Shown here piece by piece: positions 44,426-52,559 of a DNA stretch of 52,559 nucleotides (its first letter is position 1; the number at the start of each line of letters is the position of its first letter). Made by a program: the position numbers and the translations under genes. The DNA comes from Desulfolucanica intricata. Its GTDB lineage: Bacteria; Bacillota; Desulfotomaculia; Desulfotomaculales; Desulfofarciminaceae. Location of the stretch: the NCBI RefSeq assembly GCF_001592105.1, contig NZ_BCWE01000023.1, positions 1-52,559 of the forward strand, read 5' to 3'. Under the pieces are notes generated by a model that saw only the letters and a program-made list of their open reading frames with translations, searched no databases and was not told where the DNA came from.

Positions 44426-44965
44426 ATGGCTCAAAAGAAATCTACTCTGCGCAGTTACGGATGGTCCATTCTTGTGGTCTTCCTTATCATCGGCTTTTTT
44501 TATCCTGCTATTGGTGTGTTAGCGTTGATTTGTATGTTAGCACCGGTGCTGATGGCAGCCTTTTCAGGAAAAAGAAAGTGGTGTGCCTTATTTTGTCCCA
44601 GAGGAATTTTTTATGATGTTTTACTTGTTAAAATTAGCAAAAATGTAAAACCCCCTGATTTTCTCAGAACCACTGCTTTTAAAGTAGCCTTTCTTTTGTT
44701 TTTGATTGGTAATTTAATTTATGGTTTAGCCAAGTCAGATAATATAGCTGAAGCTGGCCTTGTTTTTGTACGTTTAGTTTCCCTCACTACAGCCATTGCT
44801 ATAGTTCTGGGATTTTACTACCAACAGAGAACCTGGTGTGGCTTCTGCCCAATGGGATTTCTGGCAGTGCTTACTATTAAGTTGCGAAAGTTTTTTCAGG
44901 TCGGACAAGTGTCTCCGGCCCGTAAACCCGAATCCCCCTCCAGTGATCACAATAAATTAACATAA
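44426..44965 (+). CDS. NapH/CcoG-like iron-sulfur membrane protein
   Basis: 179 residues with four hydrophobic segments and two polyferredoxin-like CxxxCP motifs at membrane borders: WCALFCPRG (C53, C57) and WCGFCPMGF (near 143-146). NapH/NosR/CcoG relatives carry electrons from the membrane to redox enzymes; this one lacks the usual extra C-terminal [4Fe-4S] domains and so is a minimal form. It could serve the orphan molybdoenzyme downstream or the sulfur operon, but a 730-base decayed region separates it from the former. Confidence 0.83.
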   Translation: MAQKKSTLRSYGWSILVVFLIIGFFYPAIGVLALICMLAPVLMAAFSGKRKWCALFCPRGIFYDVLLVKISKNVKPPDFLRTTAFKVAFLLFLIGNLIYGLAKSDNIAEAGLVFVRLVSLTTAIAIVLGFYYQQRTWCGFCPMGFLAVLTIKLRKFFQVGQVSPARKPESPSSDHNKLT

Positions 44966-45033
44966 TTGTCAACCGCGAGGTGATGTATTCAGGCTTTCAA
45001 GCTTAAACTCTGTGCGAGGCTATTCCGCTATTC

Positions 45034-45180
45034 GCTCCTCACGACACGAGCTGACGATAACCATACACTACACCTGTAGAAAATCATGTTTACACCGGTG
45101 TTCCTCCTAATTTCTACGCGTTTCACCGCTACACTAGGAAATTTGGTTTCCTTCTCCTGCACTCATGTCTGCCAGTTTCA
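45034..45180 (-). pseudogene. 16S rRNA gene fragment with internal deletion
   Basis: On the minus strand 45180-45090 reads like the 16S region around E. coli positions 620-730 (TGTAGCGGTGAAA, then AGGAGGAACACCGGTG). After about 12 unrelated bases, 45077-45034 reads like positions near 1035-1075 (GTCAGCTCGTGTCGTGAG). About 300 bases are missing between the blocks, and nothing else of 16S is recognisable. It cannot make functional rRNA. The remainder of 44966-45698 is AT-rich; a CTGGCC-GTAA-GGCCAG hairpin occurs near 45233. Confidence 0.82.
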
Positions 45181-45698
45181 ATTATAAAATATGAAAAGTT
45201 TGATTGCTCACTGTTGGCTTTTGGTATTTGCCCCTGGCCGTAAGGCCAGTTCACCATGTTCTATAATTTAGGTAAATTGGTTCGGAGCACCTAGATATTC
45301 GATTTAATTAGAGATGTTAGACTTGTTTTAAAATTATTATAACTTTATTATTGAGACTTAAAAAAAATAATATCATTTATGTCATTTGAATGATAATTTA
45401 ATGTCTTCTAAATGGCAGACATAATGTTGTGAACATGCAATAATTGATGGGAATTAATAACCCCATCTTTTTGTATCTATAACAAGAACTAATATAAAAA
45501 GAACTCATTTCTCTAAATTTATATAATATATTTAAAATTTGCTGTTAAGGTAGGAGTTTATAAATAACAACAATTGATGTGTAAATATAACCAATTTAAT
45601 TTAGAACACAAAAGTATAATAGTGAAAGACAAATCGAATTTTTACAAAAATTCTATTAAAATAAGCTATTTTATGTCAGATTAAGAGGTGAATTTGAA

Positions 45699-47783
45699 AT
45701 GACAGCCCAACAGGTATACAGCATCTGCGGCATGTGCACGATGCGCTGCCCCATTACGGCAGAGGTTAAAAACGACGAGGTTCAACTTCTTCAAGGGAAT
45801 CCTTACATACCTGCAATGAAGGGTTCAATATGCCCCAAGGGTGCCGCTGGAATTGCGCTGCTACATGATAATGAGCGCATTCAGGCGCCAATGATTCGTG
45901 AGGGCCGGCGTGGGCAAGGCAAATGGCGCCAGGTTAGCTGGGATGATGCCTTTGAGGAAATCGCTTCCAGGCTGAAGGCAGTTATACAGAAGCACGGCGC
46001 ACGCAGCGTCGCCTTTTCAGACCGTGGTGGACCATTCCGAGACCTGCACCAGGCGTTCGTTCGCGGTTTAGGATCCCCCAACTACACCAATCACGACAGC
46101 TCTTGTGCCCGCAACGTTCACCACGCCTGCATGTCTGTCACCGGTGTAGGACGAGAGGAACTGGTCTACGATTATAAAAATGCCAGGCATGTTGTGCTGC
46201 AGACACGCAATATCTTCGAGGCCATTAACGTACAGGAGGTAACCAACCTCATTGCAGCTATGGAGGCCGGCTGTAAGCTTACAGTCATTGATATTCGCGC
46301 TACTACTTCAGCAACGAAGGCGGACCGATTCTTTTTGGTGAGACCCGGAAGCGACTATGCCTTTAATCTGGCAGTCATCCACGAGTTGTTGTTTGAGAAA
46401 CTTTATGATTCTGAATATGCTGCTCGCTGGATTAAAGATCTTGGGCAGTTGGTGGAGTTCGTACGTCCTTACAGTCCGGAATGGGCCGAGAAGGAAACCG
46501 GTGTTCCCGCCCAAGAACTCCGGTGCTTCGTGCGGGAAATCACAGCCGCAAAACCAGCCGTACTCTGGCATCCCGGCTACATGACCGCCCGCTATACAGA
46601 CTCTTTTTATGTCTCCCGTTCTGCTTACATCATTAATGCCCTCCTTGGCTCAATAGGTGCCAAAGGCGGTTTACTTTTTGCAAAGAAACCAAGTGACGTC
46701 GGGAAAAAAGGTTTAAATAAAATTGCCGACTTATATCCCAAGCCTTCCGAGAAGCGTGTGGACGGAGTCGGGTGGCTCTATAAACACTTTGACGACGGAG
46801 CCGGGCTGGCACACCTGGTTTATAATGCCATGGAAACTGGTGAACCTTACCCAATTAAGGCCTTCATCGCCTATCGCCACGATCCCTTAATGGCATATCC
46901 CGACCCTGAACGTCTACGGCAAATCTTCGACCATCTGGACCTTCTCATATCTGTGAGCTTTACGTGGTCAGACACCGCCTGGTATTCTGATGTGGTCCTG
47001 CCGCTGTCCACCTATCTCGAGCGGGAAAGTATCGTGGCCTGCAAGAACGGACTGCGACCCTACTTCTTCGTCCGCCAGCGGGCTGTACAGCCGCGCTACG
47101 ATACGAAGGCGGACTGGGAAATTATATGCGGGTTAGCTAAGTGCCTGGGAATGAAAGAGCTGGCCTTTGATTCCATTGAGGATATCTGGAACTACCAACT
47201 AAAGGGCACTGGGGTCCAGCCTCAGGATTTTAACGCCACTGGTTTCGTAAATCTGGCAGAGTCGGTTGAGTATCCGCTGTCGACGGATCTCAAATTCCAA
47301 ACGACGTCTGGCAAAATAGAGATTATTTCCGAGAAACTCGAGAAGCAAGGTCTTCCATCTCTTAAACCTTATACCCCCCCGGAAAGGCCGCCTAAAGGTC
47401 AGTTCCGTCTGACCTTCGGACGCTGTGCCGTACACACTCAGGGCCATACTGTGAACAATCCTATGTTGTTCGAGCTGATGCCTGAAAACGTATTGTGGAT
47501 CAACAACAAGGCCGCTGCGGCACTCAATATTGTCGACGGCGAGCGAGTCACGGTCAGCCGGAATGGCTACTCCGAAACCATCCGTGCCAAGGTGACCCCG
47601 TTGATCCACCCTGAAGCCGTATTCGTCGTACATGGCTTCGGCCACCGTTTGCCGGTGGAAAGCCGCGCCTTCGGTAAAGGTCTTGCCGATAACCGCTTCA
47701 TGCAGGGAGGGCTCAAAAAGTGGGACCCAGCCGGAGGAGGCATTGCAATGCAGGAGCATTTTGTCACCGTCTCAAAAAGCTAA
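45699..47783 (+). CDS. Molybdopterin oxidoreductase, PhsA/PsrA-like (polysulfide/thiosulfate reductase branch)
   Basis: 694 residues of the DMSO reductase family. The [4Fe-4S] ligands C10, C13, C17 and C45 are present, the Mo ligand is probably C136 in DSSCARNV, and the C-terminal molybdopterin dinucleotide domain is present (about 575-690). The Cys-ligand subgroup includes polysulfide, thiosulfate and arsenate reductases. There is no twin-arginine signal, so it is probably cytoplasmic. No ferredoxin-like B subunit or membrane C subunit is adjacent. The gene is clearly richer in G+C than its surroundings and sits between rRNA fragments, so it looks acquired. Substrate is open. Confidence 0.85.
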   Translation: MTAQQVYSICGMCTMRCPITAEVKNDEVQLLQGNPYIPAMKGSICPKGAAGIALLHDNERIQAPMIREGRRGQGKWRQVSWDDAFEEIASRLKAVIQKHGARSVAFSDRGGPFRDLHQAFVRGLGSPNYTNHDSSCARNVHHACMSVTGVGREELVYDYKNARHVVLQTRNIFEAINVQEVTNLIAAMEAGCKLTVIDIRATTSATKADRFFLVRPGSDYAFNLAVIHELLFEKLYDSEYAARWIKDLGQLVEFVRPYSPEWAEKETGVPAQELRCFVREITAAKPAVLWHPGYMTARYTDSFYVSRSAYIINALLGSIGAKGGLLFAKKPSDVGKKGLNKIADLYPKPSEKRVDGVGWLYKHFDDGAGLAHLVYNAMETGEPYPIKAFIAYRHDPLMAYPDPERLRQIFDHLDLLISVSFTWSDTAWYSDVVLPLSTYLERESIVACKNGLRPYFFVRQRAVQPRYDTKADWEIICGLAKCLGMKELAFDSIEDIWNYQLKGTGVQPQDFNATGFVNLAESVEYPLSTDLKFQTTSGKIEIISEKLEKQGLPSLKPYTPPERPPKGQFRLTFGRCAVHTQGHTVNNPMLFELMPENVLWINNKAAAALNIVDGERVTVSRNGYSETIRAKVTPLIHPEAVFVVHGFGHRLPVESRAFGKGLADNRFMQGGLKKWDPAGGGIAMQEHFVTVSKS

Positions 47784-48030
47784 AAAATAATGTCCTCAGG
47801 CTGTATAACAAGTACGCTCACCGTAAAGTTGTTTCTTAAAAAATACCGGTAGTTGATGTCCGGCTCAATACCTCGTCTTGTACGAGGAAGATGTATTTAT
47901 AACCGGTAAAATAAACTTAACGGATTTCAGTAAATAATAATCCACAAAGCACCAATTCCGGTATGATTAATCCGGAAAAATCAATTATACCGGGAAGAGG
48001 TAACTAATTCTAAGTTATAGTGTCCGCATC

Positions 48031-48375
48031 CAGTATTGCTACTGCAAACTTATGAACTTTTATAGTTCTTTCAAAAATGCACAGCGTGGTTTAGTACCGG
48101 TCAGCTAAACACATTGCTGTGCTTACACATCCGGCCTATCTACCTGGTAGTCTACCAGGGGGATTCTCGAGGTTCGACGTTGACATTCGAGGTTCGAGGC
48201 TTGTTGAAACTGGCTTCGCCAGTTTCTCATTTTATAATGTTTTTTCTCTTTAATGTTTATATCGAACTTCTAACATCGAATCTCGAACCTCGAGAAGGGA
48301 AACCTTATCTTAAGGGGGGGCTTTGCGCTTAATGCTTTCAGCGCTTATATCTTCCGGACTTAGCTGCCCGGCACT
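48031..48375 (-). pseudogene. 5S-spacer-23S rRNA gene fragment
   Basis: 48031-48089 matches the intact 5S 5' end and 5S-23S spacer at 52392-52450 with few changes. 48091-48160 matches the 23S 3' end at 52475-52545, but about 25 bases at the junction are deleted. 48296-48375 continues as 23S (CTTAAGATAAGGTTTCCC and GCTAAGTCCGG on the minus strand), the section just upstream of the 3' end. Only about 150 bases of 23S remain in all. Upstream (47784-48030) are small hairpins (CCTCGT/ACGAGG; TTCCGG/CCGGAA) but no gene. Confidence 0.82.
48165..48295. repeat. IVS-like palindrome inside the 23S fragment
   Basis: About 130 bases interrupt the 23S remnant. The ends pair over 13 bases (TCTCGAGGTTCGA with TCGAACCTCGAGA), pairing continues imperfectly for some 20 more, and an inner 8-bp hairpin (GAAACTGG-CTTCG-CCAGTTTC, 48206-48226) lies in the middle. 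The place corresponds to the hairpin (helix 98 region) near the 23S 3' end. Such inserts are typical of 23S intervening sequences that are cut out of the RNA. Confidence 0.65.
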
Positions 48376-48379
48376 GTTG

Positions 48380-48720
48380 AAAGGATTTGTTTAATTATTT
48401 TTGCAGGATTTCCACCTACCACAACATTATCCGGTACATCTTTTGTTACAACTGCGCTAGAAGCAATAACGACATTATTACCTATTTAAACTCCCGGGTT
48501 TATAACGGCTCCCCCACCAATCCAGACATTGTGACCGGTATTTACTGCTATTCCGTATTCCGCACCCGATATTTTTTCATTTGGATTTAGTGGATGAGTT
48601 GCTGTATATATGTGTACACCTGGTCAATAAAGCAGTTATCACCTATCCAAATTTCACAATCATCTAAAAATGCACAATTTCTTTTTCGGATTTCATTTTT
48701 TCGAATCTCCTTTATCGAAT
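48380..48720 (-). pseudogene. Maltose/galactoside O-acetyltransferase-like pseudogene (hexapeptide repeat)
   Basis: Left-handed beta-helix sequence is visible on the minus strand: CEIWIGDNCFI, then after a one-base frameshift [16 protein letters not shown] and [18 protein letters not shown]. An in-frame TAA stop follows, then [34 protein letters not shown]. The N-terminal domain is missing. So it has at least one frameshift, one nonsense codon and a 5' deletion. A second, 40-base remnant of the same gene lies at 34031-34070. Confidence 0.85.
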
Positions 48721-48936
48721 ATAGTTTATTATTTTATACTTAGAATTTTCATAAAGCAAAAATTTTAAAAAAGGAAAAAATCATATCTTGTAGAAATTAT
48801 TACATGATAAAGTTAAGAAAGGCTTAAAAACCGTACGAAATATTTTAAAAAAATTTATAAGGAACTTGACATGATGCTGTTTGAGTTTATGTAATCCGGA
48901 ATAAAAATTTTGATTTTCCTTTGTTGAGGTAAGCAG

Positions 48937-49725
48937 ATGATAAACTTATTAATAGGATTGGCGGCGGGGTTCTTTGGAGGACTTGTGGGCCTCGGCGGCG
49001 GAGTAATTATGATCCCATTGATGGTGGGCGTTCTAAAAATAGGTCAACACATGGCTCACGGTACAAGTCTTGTAGCGCTGGTGTTCACCGGGATATCAGG
49101 AGCTTTTACCTATGCGATAAACGGTTCGGTGGATATATTAGCCTCGCTGCTTTTGGCGTCCACCGCTATATTTACCGCTAGAGCGGGCGCTCGCTTTGCC
49201 AATGCCCTTCCGGAATGGAAGCTCAAGAGAGCCTTCGGCGGATTTTTGATACTGATCTCCCTTCTTCTACTTCTAAAACCTTACCTGTATTATGCTGCCG
49301 ACCCTGTCGAGGGGTGGCTAAAACTATTAGTTCTCTTGTCTACAGGGATCTTTACCGGCTTTCTCTCCGGTATGATGGGTGTTGGGGGAGGTACTATCAT
49401 GGTACCTTCAATGGTGCTGCTCATCGGCTTCACCCAATACGCTGCCCAGGGCTGCTCACTCCTAGCCATGGTTCCGGTAGGAATAGTAGGGGCTTATACG
49501 CACTGGCGTTTGGGGAATGTCAGCACCAGCATATTGCCCGGATTAATCCCTGGCATTCTTTTAGGCACTTACTTGGGCGGCTCCCTTGCAAATATTTTGT
49601 CTGAAGGGGCTTTACGCATTATATTTGCCGTTGTGTTGATCTGGACAGGGGTAAGAAATTTAAGAACACCCAAACCCTTGACTGATGAGGAATCAATTAC
49701 AGTGGAAAAAGGGAAAAAAGAGTAG
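48937..49725 (+). CDS. TauE/SafE-family sulfite/organosulfonate exporter-like permease
   Basis: 262 residues with about eight hydrophobic segments and the internally repeated motif GLVGLGGGVIMIPLM (near 15) and GMMGVGGGTIMVPSMV (near 148), the hallmark of the family. These permeases move sulfite, sulfonates or related anions. Ribosome site GAGG before the ATG. The gene is somewhat GC-richer than its flanks. With the molybdoenzyme and the tusA operon it adds to the sulfur theme, but the substrate is not readable. Confidence 0.9.
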   Translation: MINLLIGLAAGFFGGLVGLGGGVIMIPLMVGVLKIGQHMAHGTSLVALVFTGISGAFTYAINGSVDILASLLLASTAIFTARAGARFANALPEWKLKRAFGGFLILISLLLLLKPYLYYAADPVEGWLKLLVLLSTGIFTGFLSGMMGVGGGTIMVPSMVLLIGFTQYAAQGCSLLAMVPVGIVGAYTHWRLGNVSTSILPGLIPGILLGTYLGGSLANILSEGALRIIFAVVLIWTGVRNLRTPKPLTDEESITVEKGKKE

Positions 49726-49743
49726 CTAAGCCTGCTCTTTTTT
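49714..49743 (+). terminator. Rho-independent terminator of the TauE/SafE gene
   Basis: AAAAAAGAG pairs with CTCTTTTTT around a short loop, overlapping the end of the coding region and ending in a T run. Confidence 0.75.
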
Positions 49744-49926
49744 ATTCTGTGACCGTATAAGTTTCTTTCTTGTTTCGCTAAAAACCGGTAGATAGAAAAT
49801 AATTGATTTGGAATATACGGTGATAAGCTTCGCCGAACGAATATTTATGATACTTATCCCCCATTTGGTTGCGGAGAAAGGACTTGGTGGTATATAGTAC
49901 CCGATTTTTAAGGCAGGTAGTAAAAG

Positions 49927-49953
49927 AAACCTTCCTACGAAGAGGAAGGTTTC
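49927..49953 (-). terminator. Hairpin with T-rich tail, minus strand
   Basis: GAAACCTTCCT and AGGAAGGTTTC form an 11-bp perfect stem; TTTTA follows on the minus strand. No minus-strand gene is evident upstream, only the repeat array, so its role is unknown. Confidence 0.45.
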
Positions 49954-49960
49954 CAGAGCC

Positions 49961-50346
49961 CACAATGATCTACGCTACAGCTACCATGCATCCCTTCATA
50001 GCCCCAAACAATCTTTCGACTGCCCAAGACCATTACGGAACCCATAATAACCTTCGCTCGATTAGTATAAATCTCTTAGGAGCTTATAATAATCTCTCAA
50101 CTATTATAAACCCCAAAAACTTATAAAAAAGTTTTATTCGAAACCTATACTAATCTTAGCTCGACTAATAGATATCCCTTACGACCATATAATAATCCCT
50201 TTTAGACTATTATATAGCCTGCCGGAACATCTACCAATCTTCCCTCCGGCTAATACTAAGCCTTATGACCTAATATTAACCTTTGGCCGACTATTACAGA
50301 GCCATTTAGACCCCGCAACAATCTTGGCTCGACCACTGCGAACTCG
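49961..50346. repeat. Degenerate tandem repeat array, 42-bp period
   Basis: The anchor AATCTT (or AACCTT, AATCCC, AATCTC) recurs at 50010, 50049, 50091, 50152, 50194, 50236, 50278 and 50320. Five of the seven steps are exactly 42 bases; one is 39 and one is 61 (19-base insertion). Around each anchor similar bases recur: CTCGACTA downstream and a GACC or GGAAC block before the next unit. Each unit is itself two rough 21-bp halves. Unit copies differ strongly, so the array is old. Part of it (49869-50126, plus strand) is open and reads with a repeated YNNLST pattern. Confidence 0.75.
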
Positions 50347-50549
50347 TTGTTCTTATTATGGCTTTTTAATTATAAATTATTTATGGTAAATAATGGTGTT
50401 TAACGCAAAAAATTTTTAGTAAGCTATCACACTTCGCAAGAACTTATCAACTTTATCTTTAGTATGAGCTAATTCTAATTCATTTCAAAAAAATTGGGGG
50501 TTAGCCGTAGATTGCATTGTCGACCCGTAAACCAGCGCTGCCCTGGACA

Positions 50550-50689
50550 GTCAGAAAACCTCTTAATCCATTCAGAAAAAGCTCGCCGAACTCGGCTTTG
50601 GCCCGGGGCCAATCGACGGAATCTATGGTCCGATAACAAGATGGGCGGTAATGCAGTACCAGAAAAGCCGGGGGCTAGTTATCTTGTAA
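50550..50689 (+). pseudogene. Remnant of a peptidoglycan-binding (PG_binding_1) domain gene
   Basis: One frame reads QKKLAELGFGPGPIDGIYGP then a TRWAVMQYQKSRGL segment before a stop, the typical PG_binding_1 core. Upstream, the matching VRK part is in another frame, and stops interrupt the rest. No enzyme domain remains nearby. Confidence 0.7.
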
Positions 50690-51238
50690 GTTTCAAGTAA
50701 GGCTGAAGCCTGTATTTTATTAAATATTAGTGGTACTTCTGTAGCGGGATAATACCTTTATAGGATTCGATTTTAAAGTTGGTAGTAAAGTTTGTATCAA
50801 ATCTTTTAACTAACTGATAAAACTGATATAATATCTGTAAAAATTGTTGTGAGATAAAACTTGGTTTCCAAATTATAAAGAGCATAATAATCTTTTTGAA
50901 CTGCTCGGGTCGATTTTGGAAACAGAAAAACACCTTTTCCAATATCTCAAAAAAGTGTTAATTTTTATTACAACATTATTTGGTTTTGAGCTTTTTGTCT
51001 TTAACTCCATAACCCACTCATAAAGGACTAAGATTTGCTTTTTAATTTGTCCTTCAATTTCATTTTAATCTTTCTCTTTGGTTCAAAAATGTGGAATTGG
51101 CTTCTTTCTCTATATCACGGAATGATTTCAAGCCAAGCGCTGTTATTTCCAACTGGTCTTTTATTTTAAGGAAATATTCATAACTACTAGAAAAGCAACA
51201 CAACTAAATTACTACTTCGTTCTAGGAGGGTGTATGGG
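50690..51238. other. Gene-poor stretch before the acetyltransferase
   Basis: AT-rich. A 71-codon open frame on the minus strand (50727-50942) has no ribosome site and no recognisable motif; I do not call it a gene. The last bases carry AGGAGGG for the next gene. Confidence 0.5.
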
Positions 51239-52006
51239 GTGAATGCTTTATTTCGTAAAAGAATCGGTATTTCGGAAAACGATAATATTACATTTGAATC
51301 ATTGAATAGGGTTCTTGAAAAAACCGCAGAAACCATTCCCTTTGAAAATTTATGCATAATTGAAAATAAAACAAGTAATATTACAAAAGAAAACTTAATT
51401 AAAAAGATACTCGTAAATAACGAAGGTGGTCTTTGTTATGAATTAAATTCGATTCTTTATTTCTTCTTAATCGAAAATGGTTTTAACGCAGTCCTAACAG
51501 GAGGGGTTATTTACAATAATGCTACTCAAGAATATCAAGCACTTGGAAGAACGCATGTAACTATTCTTGTAACTCATAAGGAACAAACGTACTTATTAGA
51601 TACTGGATTTGGAGGTAATTTGCCATTAAAACCTGTTCCTTTAACTGGGGAGACCGTAACCTCTAATAATGGAGAATTTCGGATTAAAAGAGTAAACAGT
51701 GAACATGGAGACTATGTTTTTGAAATGAAGTTAAAACATAAGGATACAACTTGGAAAATTGGATATGCATTCGATTCCAAAAAGTTTATAAACGATGTAT
51801 CGGAACTTGATGAGATCCAAAGAATCATAATTGAACACGAGGAATCTCCATTTAACAAAAGTCCTTTAATCACAAGACTTACAACTGGAGGAAATTTAAC
51901 ATTAACAAATACCACATTTACACAATGTATTGATGGAATAATTTCTAAAGAGGAAATTGACAACTTGAGATTCAAGGAATTGTTGAAACGGCATTTCGGG
52001 ATGTAA
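51239..52006 (+). CDS. Arylamine N-acetyltransferase (NAT family)
   Basis: 255 residues with the NAT catalytic triad: Cys66 in EGGLCYELN, His106 in RTHVTILV and Asp121 in LLDTGFGG. NATs transfer acetyl or acyl groups from CoA to arylamines, hydrazines or related compounds. The GTG at 51239 is chosen since AGGAGGG lies eight bases upstream; a GTG three codons earlier overlaps that site. Single gene with low G+C, like the surrounding DNA. The stretch after it (52007-52245) shows no gene. Confidence 0.9.
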   Translation: MNALFRKRIGISENDNITFESLNRVLEKTAETIPFENLCIIENKTSNITKENLIKKILVNNEGGLCYELNSILYFFLIENGFNAVLTGGVIYNNATQEYQALGRTHVTILVTHKEQTYLLDTGFGGNLPLKPVPLTGETVTSNNGEFRIKRVNSEHGDYVFEMKLKHKDTTWKIGYAFDSKKFINDVSELDEIQRIIIEHEESPFNKSPLITRLTTGGNLTLTNTTFTQCIDGIISKEEIDNLRFKELLKRHFGM

Positions 52007-52245
52007 AACCTTCAATCAAGATCCGTATCTTGAACCAAATTTATATGGCAGACAGGGGGCCGGTTGAGGCGTTCCCCTGTAACCAAACTGATTGATGATT
52101 TCTAAAATTACATTCTTCGTAAAATCAACACCTTAAATGTAAAAACATTATATCCATAAAGGTACCTGGATATATACCAAAAACATATTTCGACAGAGAC
52201 ACCCTGTTTCAAAATTTATAATAATTAATTATAAGAGATAAAATA

Positions 52246-52285
52246 AGACCCATACGATTGAAAAATATTACAATCGTATGGGTCT
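52246..52285 (-). terminator. rRNA operon terminator
   Basis: A perfect 15-bp stem (52246-52260 with 52271-52285) with a ten-base loop follows the 5S gene on the minus strand by about five bases; a T-rich tract comes next. Confidence 0.9.
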
Positions 52286-52290
52286 AAAAT

Positions 52291-52407
52291 TACTGCGGCA
52301 GCTACCTGCTCTTCCAGAGGGTAACCCCAAGTACCATCTCGCCTTTCGAGCTTAACCTCCGTGTTCGGTATGGGAACAGGTGTGACCTCTTCGGTATTGC
52401 CACTGCA
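52291..52407 (-). rRNA. 5S ribosomal RNA
   Basis: On the minus strand the sequence GAGGTCACACCTGTTCCCAT then ACCGAACACGG, AAGCTC and GATGGTACTTGGGG shows all landmark segments of 5S rRNA. The ends (GCAGTGGCAATACC and GGTAGCTGCCGC) pair as the terminal helix. Length is about 117 bases; exact ends are estimated. Confidence 0.92.
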
Positions 52408-52456
52408 AACTTATGAACTTTTACAGTTCCTTCAAAACTGCACAGCGTGGTTATTA

Positions 52457-52559
52457 GGTCAAGCCCTCGACCTATTAGTACCGGTCAGCTAAACACATTA
52501 CTGTGCTTACACACCCGGCCTATCTACCTGGTAGTCTGCCAGGGGTCTTACTGGCTTAT
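52457..52559 (-). rRNA. 23S ribosomal RNA, 3' end (partial)
   Basis: On the minus strand from the window edge: CCAGGTAGATAGGCCGGGTG, TGTAAGCACAGTAATGTG, TTAGCTGACCGGTACTAATA and GGTCGAGGGCTTGACC, the invariant 3' end of 23S rRNA. The rest lies beyond the window. A spacer of about 50 bases separates it from 5S. Confidence 0.93.

Noticed and set aside
47199-47759. Long minus-strand frame opposite the molybdoenzyme gene
   Set aside because: Shadow frame caused by the higher G+C of the real gene; no motif or ribosome site.
49869-50126. 85-codon plus-strand frame as a functional gene
   Set aside because: It runs through a terminator-like hairpin into the degenerate repeat array and stops inside it; later repeat units carry stops in the same frame.
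50727-50942. 71-codon minus-strand frame as a gene or transposase remnant
   Set aside because: No ribosome site, no motif in any frame that I recognise, and it lies in decayed AT-rich DNA.

Overview
The window looks like a piece of a low-GC, spore-forming, sulfate-reducing Firmicute of the Desulfotomaculum group (Desulfofarcimen, Desulforamulus or Pelotomaculum relatives). This assignment is an inference. It rests on AT-rich DNA, Gram-positive ribosome binding sites, many TTG/GTG starts, several Hdr-type flavin/iron-sulfur gene sets, methylmalonyl-CoA (propionate) genes, a free-standing adenylate kinase and sulfur-handling genes.

Left part (1-7.7 kb, minus strand): hdrC-hdrB-hdrA followed by a second hdrC-hdrB pair that runs off the window. 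The hdrA product is a 1482-residue fusion: an HdrA FAD module interrupted by a complete NfnB/GltD-like module, then a second full HdrA. Next come a DinG-type helicase with a dead exonuclease domain (8.1-10.9 kb), an unknown protein and a phosphoesterase. A long minus-strand run (13.3-23.8 kb) encodes an MBL hydrolase, a biotin carrier, a carboxyltransferase, methylmalonyl-CoA epimerase, thioredoxin reductase, an enhancer-binding-protein-like regulator without its GAFTGA loop, and a complete branched-chain amino acid ABC transporter (LivFGMHK).

Middle part (24-35.9 kb): a methyltransferase, adenylate kinase, a hybrid sensor protein with a worn-out kinase domain, a TraB protein, an MFS exporter, MarR, DUF1002 and DUF47 proteins. 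Among them lie several eroded genes: a metallophosphoesterase, a MATE exporter, an IS1182-type transposase end and an acetyltransferase fragment.

The most interesting system is at 35.9-44.1 kb. A tightly packed minus-strand operon reads tusA, mvhD-like, hdrA-nfnB (903 aa), hdrA (577 aa), small HTH gene, hdrC, hdrB-like, dsrE2-like, ahpD-like. It faces a CsoR/RcnR-family repressor gene. The divergent promoter region carries three copies of the 16-bp palindrome ATACC-N6-GGTAT, two of them just downstream of the two predicted promoters. I read this as a sulfur-trafficking (TusA/DsrE) and flavin-based electron-transfer (Hdr/Nfn) unit under thiol- or metal-responsive control. Its two HdrA genes together have the same architecture as the single fused protein at 1.7-6.1 kb.

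Right part (44.4-52.6 kb): a NapH-like Fe-S membrane protein, a GC-richer orphan molybdopterin oxidoreductase, a TauE/SafE permease and an arylamine N-acetyltransferase lie among decayed DNA. That DNA includes a 16S rRNA fragment, a 5S-spacer-23S fragment carrying an IVS-like palindrome, a hexapeptide acetyltransferase pseudogene, a peptidoglycan-binding remnant and a 42-bp degenerate repeat array. The window ends in an intact rRNA operon end (23S 3' end, 5S, terminator) on the minus strand. No tRNA gene, CRISPR array or complete insertion sequence was seen.
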